A DNA stretch of 64,000 nt, from NCBI GenBank assembly GCA_021776335.1, contig JAJFGB010000007.1, positions 682,001-746,000 on the forward strand, read 5' to 3'. The first letter of the stretch is position 1, and each line of letters opens with the position of its first letter. A program made the position numbers and the translations under genes. Below are positions 61,560-64,000 of this stretch, in pieces. The notes beneath the pieces are model-generated. The model had not been told where the DNA came from and made no database searches. It worked only from the letters and a program-made list of their open reading frames with translations. This DNA comes from Hyphococcus sp. (GTDB lineage Bacteria; Pseudomonadota; Alphaproteobacteria; Caulobacterales; Parvularculaceae).

Positions 61560-61997
61560 CTAATTCAGAACGCCGCTACGCGCCATGGCGCGTGAATATA
61601 AAACCAGAAACAGCGCCACCAAAAAGATAAGCCCCGTAAACCCTGCGCCCACCGATCCCATAATTTCGTAACCATTGGCGAAGCCAAAATTATGGATTGC
61701 CGTAATGGCCATAGACAGAAACGACAGCAGAAAGACCGGCGCCGCTAAGCGGTTGCGCAACAGTAAAAGCACCGCGCCAATGACGCCGCCCCATACGGCA
61801 ATCGCCCAAAGGGCGTTGAGCCAGAGCGGAAACCCCGTAAAAAATTCCAGCTGTGCGGGTGTGAACTGTGCCAAATATATTTCGTTGTTTGTCTGTGTCA
61901 TGAAATAGTCGAAAGCGCCCATTCCGCTCCACAAAAACCCGATGACGCCGATGACCCAGAGATGCCATGGCGCGCCGCTGCCTGTTCTGTCTCCCAT
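61560..61997 (-). CDS. Four-helix membrane protein, paralogue of 31257-31682
   Basis: A 145-residue protein with four predicted helices (APWHLWVIGVIGFLWSG, LWAIAVWGGVIGAVLLLLR, LAAPVFLLSFLSMAITAI and LIFLVALFLVLYSRA). The sequence parallels the membrane protein of the ArsR-SRPBCC operon at 31257, including the N-terminus and the GGxIGxxLLLLR helix. AGGAGG is seven bases before the ATG at 61997. The function is unknown. It stands alone, convergent with the hybrid kinase gene. Confidence 0.85.
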   Translation of the reverse strand: MGDRTGSGAPWHLWVIGVIGFLWSGMGAFDYFMTQTNNEIYLAQFTPAQLEFFTGFPLWLNALWAIAVWGGVIGAVLLLLRNRLAAPVFLLSFLSMAITAIHNFGFANGYEIMGSVGAGFTGLIFLVALFLVLYSRAMARSGVLN

Positions 61998-62220
61998 CGC
62001 AACGCCTCCTGTCGTTCGAGCCTTTATCATAGCACTGATGCGGGAGCCGCGCATCTTTTTTGCGGACCAAGGCGGCGCGTGCCGTGCGTGAAAATGACGT
62101 CAGCGTCATATGATGAGGCGAATCAAACATATTATTGTATTGTGGGCGCCGCCATCACGGCATGTTGCGGAGCGCCGGGGGAGGGGCTTTACATATGCAC
62201 TACGGGCAGAGGACGGTTCA

Positions 62221-62934
62221 ATGAATCCCGGTAACGACACGGCGAACCAGTTCGCGAGCAAACTGATCGAGCAGGGCCGGGCGGCCTGGCGCATATTTCT
62301 GGATATCGTACGGACACCGGCCAGTGCGGCGGCCCAGCCGCTGGCGGGTCAGAGCGGTCACCGGTTTTTCCTCTCACTGATGTTTTATTGCGGCGTCGCG
62401 CCGGCCATGGCGATCAATGGGCTCTTGACCGTGCTGAACTGGATCAGCCCGCGTTTTTGGGACTTCAGCGATATCAACCCGACGACAATTTTTGTTATTG
62501 CGCCGGTATGGTTGCTCATTGGGCTGGCGCAGGCCTGGCTTCTCGGTTGGTGCCTTTATGCCGGCTTGCGCATGTTCAATGTTGCCGGGCGCGAAGATAT
62601 CGAACGCATACGGCTTTTTGGATGGGTTGCCGGCGCGGTCGTCCTGACCCTGAGCCTTTGGTGGTATGGCTTCGGCGTTCCATTTTACACAATCGGCAGC
62701 ACTGTGGATTTGCCCCGGTGGTTTGGTCAGAATTTGCTGACGCTCGCCTTTCCGGTGATTTTTATTTTGAGCGTGCGCGTCGTTCTTGGCGGCCTTCTGG
62801 CGACGGTTGCCGGTGCGCGCACCCATATCCTTAGCGGCGGCGTTGCGGGGGCGACGCTGTTTTTCGTTGGATGGAACATCATCAACGGTTTTGCGTTGGG
62901 GTTTCTCGCATTTGTGGCCATGAAAGTTCTGTGA
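62221..62934 (+). CDS. Multi-pass membrane protein, first of a paralogous pair
   Basis: A 237-residue protein with five or six membrane helices (for example FFLSLMFYCGVAPAMAINGL, FVIAPVWLLIGLAQAWLLGW, LFGWVAGAVVLTLSLWWYG). The cytoplasmic N-terminal stretch LIEQGRAAWRIFLDIVRTPA resembles LARGAAAWRALKAGLKSPAS of the next protein. AGAGGAC precedes the ATG. It looks Yip1-like in topology, but no motif proves that. Its stop overlaps the next start by one base (TGATG), so the two are coupled and may form a complex. Confidence 0.78.
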   Translation: MNPGNDTANQFASKLIEQGRAAWRIFLDIVRTPASAAAQPLAGQSGHRFFLSLMFYCGVAPAMAINGLLTVLNWISPRFWDFSDINPTTIFVIAPVWLLIGLAQAWLLGWCLYAGLRMFNVAGREDIERIRLFGWVAGAVVLTLSLWWYGFGVPFYTIGSTVDLPRWFGQNLLTLAFPVIFILSVRVVLGGLLATVAGARTHILSGGVAGATLFFVGWNIINGFALGFLAFVAMKVL

Positions 62935-63680
62935 TGACAGATGGTTTAAACGAAAAAACGCATCCGCCGATTTATGAGCCGGCGGATCTTGCGCGCGGCG
63001 CCGCCGCATGGCGCGCGCTGAAAGCCGGGCTAAAATCGCCGGCCTCTTTTATCGCCACGCCTGAAACCAGTGAAGAAGCAGCGCCGGGCAGCGGCGATAT
63101 CGGCATAGAGCGAATGTGGAATACACTGGTCTGGTGCGCCGTCGTCCCTGTTCTGGCGGTCAATGCGGTGCTCGCCATGATGTCCGTGATGTTTTCTTTT
63201 GTGCGTTTTAGCGACGAGCAACCCATGGCCATTCTGGCCGCGACGCCCATGTGGCTTGGCTTTGCACTGATTGCGGGATGGCTTGGCGGTCATGTGTTGC
63301 GCGGCGGTTTGCGTCATGGCGGCGCAGCAACAAAGGGCGATACTTCAGCATTAAACGACATTGGCTGGGCGATGTCGGCGGGCGCATTTGTCATGCCGAT
63401 CTGGGTGCTGGGTTTTGCGCCGTCGCTGTTAGAGCTTGTTCATCGCATGGGCGTTCCCCTGAATGTCGTTGAGCTCCTCATGTTGATTTTTTTCATCGCC
63501 GGTGCGGCGCTTGCCCTGCGCCATATTTTCCTGTGCCTTTGGGCGTATCTGAAAGAACAGGGCGAGACATCTCTTACGCCGCTGGTGCTGGGCGGCGGCG
63601 GCTTTGCGCTTGTCTGGTTTGTCATCGGCGTTATCCCGATGCTGTTCGCGCTCGTGCTGATGATCGACAAGTTTGATTGA
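62934..63680 (+). CDS. Multi-pass membrane protein, second of a paralogous pair
   Basis: A 248-residue membrane protein with a charged N-terminal segment of about 60 residues and five or six helices (LVWCAVVPVLAVNAVLAMMS, ILAATPMWLGFALIAGWLGG, LLMLIFFIAGAALALRHIFL, GFALVWFVIGVIPMLFALVL). It is coupled to the preceding membrane protein gene by a TGATG overlap and resembles it in order of elements. The function is not known. A cruciform repeat follows 35 bases downstream. Confidence 0.75.
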   Translation: MTDGLNEKTHPPIYEPADLARGAAAWRALKAGLKSPASFIATPETSEEAAPGSGDIGIERMWNTLVWCAVVPVLAVNAVLAMMSVMFSFVRFSDEQPMAILAATPMWLGFALIAGWLGGHVLRGGLRHGGAATKGDTSALNDIGWAMSAGAFVMPIWVLGFAPSLLELVHRMGVPLNVVELLMLIFFIAGAALALRHIFLCLWAYLKEQGETSLTPLVLGGGGFALVWFVIGVIPMLFALVLMIDKFD

Positions 63681-63714
63681 GGGCGCGCGGATTCATAAAA
63701 AACATCGCTTGCAA

Positions 63715-63826
63715 CCATCCTTCGAGGTTCGCGGCTTCGCCGCTCACACCTCAGGATGAGGGTTGTTTAGTGTAAAATCCGCCCCTCATCCTGAGGCGCC
63801 GGGCAAAGCCCGGCCTCGAAGGATGG
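63715..63826. repeat. Nested cruciform intergenic repeat
   Basis: Outer arms CCATCCTTCGAGG (63715-63727) and CCTCGAAGGATGG (63814-63826) enclose inner arms CCTCAGGATGAGGG (63749-63762) and CCCTCATCCTGAGG (63783-63796). Each half also has a small hairpin (GCGGCTTCGCCGC; GCCGGGCAAAGCCCGGC). This looks like a dispersed alphaproteobacterial palindromic element between convergent genes. Confidence 0.85.
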
Positions 63827-63848
63827 AAACGGGTCAGGGCGTCACTCA

Positions 63849-64000
63849 TCACTCCCCATCCACAACCCCCAGTCTTTTCGCCTCGGCGACAAGGCCTGTG
63901 CTGCTGGAAACGCCGAACGCCGTGAACATGATCTTCAAGTGATACTGGACATTATGAGTGGTGGTTTGCGCCGCATCGGCCATCGCGTTGCGGTCGAGCC
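63849..64000 (-). CDS. LuxR family regulator, C-terminal end only
   Basis: The last 50 or so codons are present; the gene continues beyond the right edge. They encode a LuxR-type helix-turn-helix end: MADAAQTTTHNVQYHLKIMF then TAFGVSSSTGLVAEAKRLG, stop TGA at 63849. The pattern (recognition helix TVxxHLKxxxxKxGV) is that of GerE/LuxR DNA-binding domains. The sensor half is not visible, so the signal is unknown. Confidence 0.85.
   Translation of the reverse strand, partial: LDRNAMADAAQTTTHNVQYHLKIMFTAFGVSSSTGLVAEAKRLGVVDGE

Overview
This 64 kb window reads as chromosomal DNA of a free-living, probably marine or aquatic, Gram-negative alphaproteobacterium. The best pointers are a divK-pleD pair (cell-cycle signalling of the Caulobacter type) next to rpmG, a DinB polymerase with an N-terminal zinc-ribbon extension, three TonB-dependent receptors, a VPLPA-CTERM protein, and dispersed palindromic repeats of the kind scattered through alphaproteobacterial genomes. 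A Caulobacterales/Parvularculales-type host fits, but that is inference from gene content. No rRNA, tRNA, CRISPR array, transposase or phage gene was seen, and no gene-free stretch exceeds about 300 bases.

Layout. 1-13.9 kb: housekeeping and signalling. It holds a partial FemAB-like acetyltransferase, ridA, dinB, divK-pleD, rpmG, DUF983 and DoxX-like membrane proteins, purB, an OmpA/BON protein, the threonine-catabolic pair kbl-tdh, a histidine phosphatase and a LytS/LytTR-type two-component system. Three copies of a 47-bp palindromic repeat lie here; one supplies the purB stop codon. 14-21.5 kb: energy metabolism, with bifunctional putA and a thiolase/FadB-like fatty-acid oxidation operon.

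21.6-36.9 kb is accessory-looking: a flavin/PLP-oxidase-like protein, a truncated duplicate of an alpha/beta hydrolase, a two-gene operon of a transmembrane PASTA-repeat protein and a soluble protein of unknown function, LysR, MarR plus lipoprotein hydrolase, orphan proteins, an ArsR-SRPBCC-membrane operon with a perfect palindromic operator, a TonB receptor, an HTH-DUF2975 pair, and small hypothetical genes. 36.9-50 kb: M16 lipoprotein peptidase, a two-subunit Ior-type molybdenum hydroxylase, a nitroreductase divergent from an Lrp regulator, a TonB receptor with an SnoaL-like protein divergent from an OmpR/EnvZ-type two-component system, and an exported methyltransferase-like protein.

50-64 kb: a VPLPA-CTERM protein; a haem/iron uptake locus (DUF6607 lipoprotein divergent from a haem receptor plus two small genes) with two Fur-like boxes between; an amino-acid permease-Rieske oxygenase pair near a dimethylarginine dimethylaminohydrolase; a DUF3667 protein; a hybrid histidine kinase whose ATPase motifs are degraded; membrane-protein paralogues; a nested cruciform repeat; and the tail of a LuxR regulator.

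The best candidates for something undescribed are the PASTA-transmembrane-tail protein with its coupled partner (22.5-25.0 kb), the degenerate hybrid kinase (60.3 kb), and the two unassigned genes behind the haem receptor (54.7-55.4 kb).
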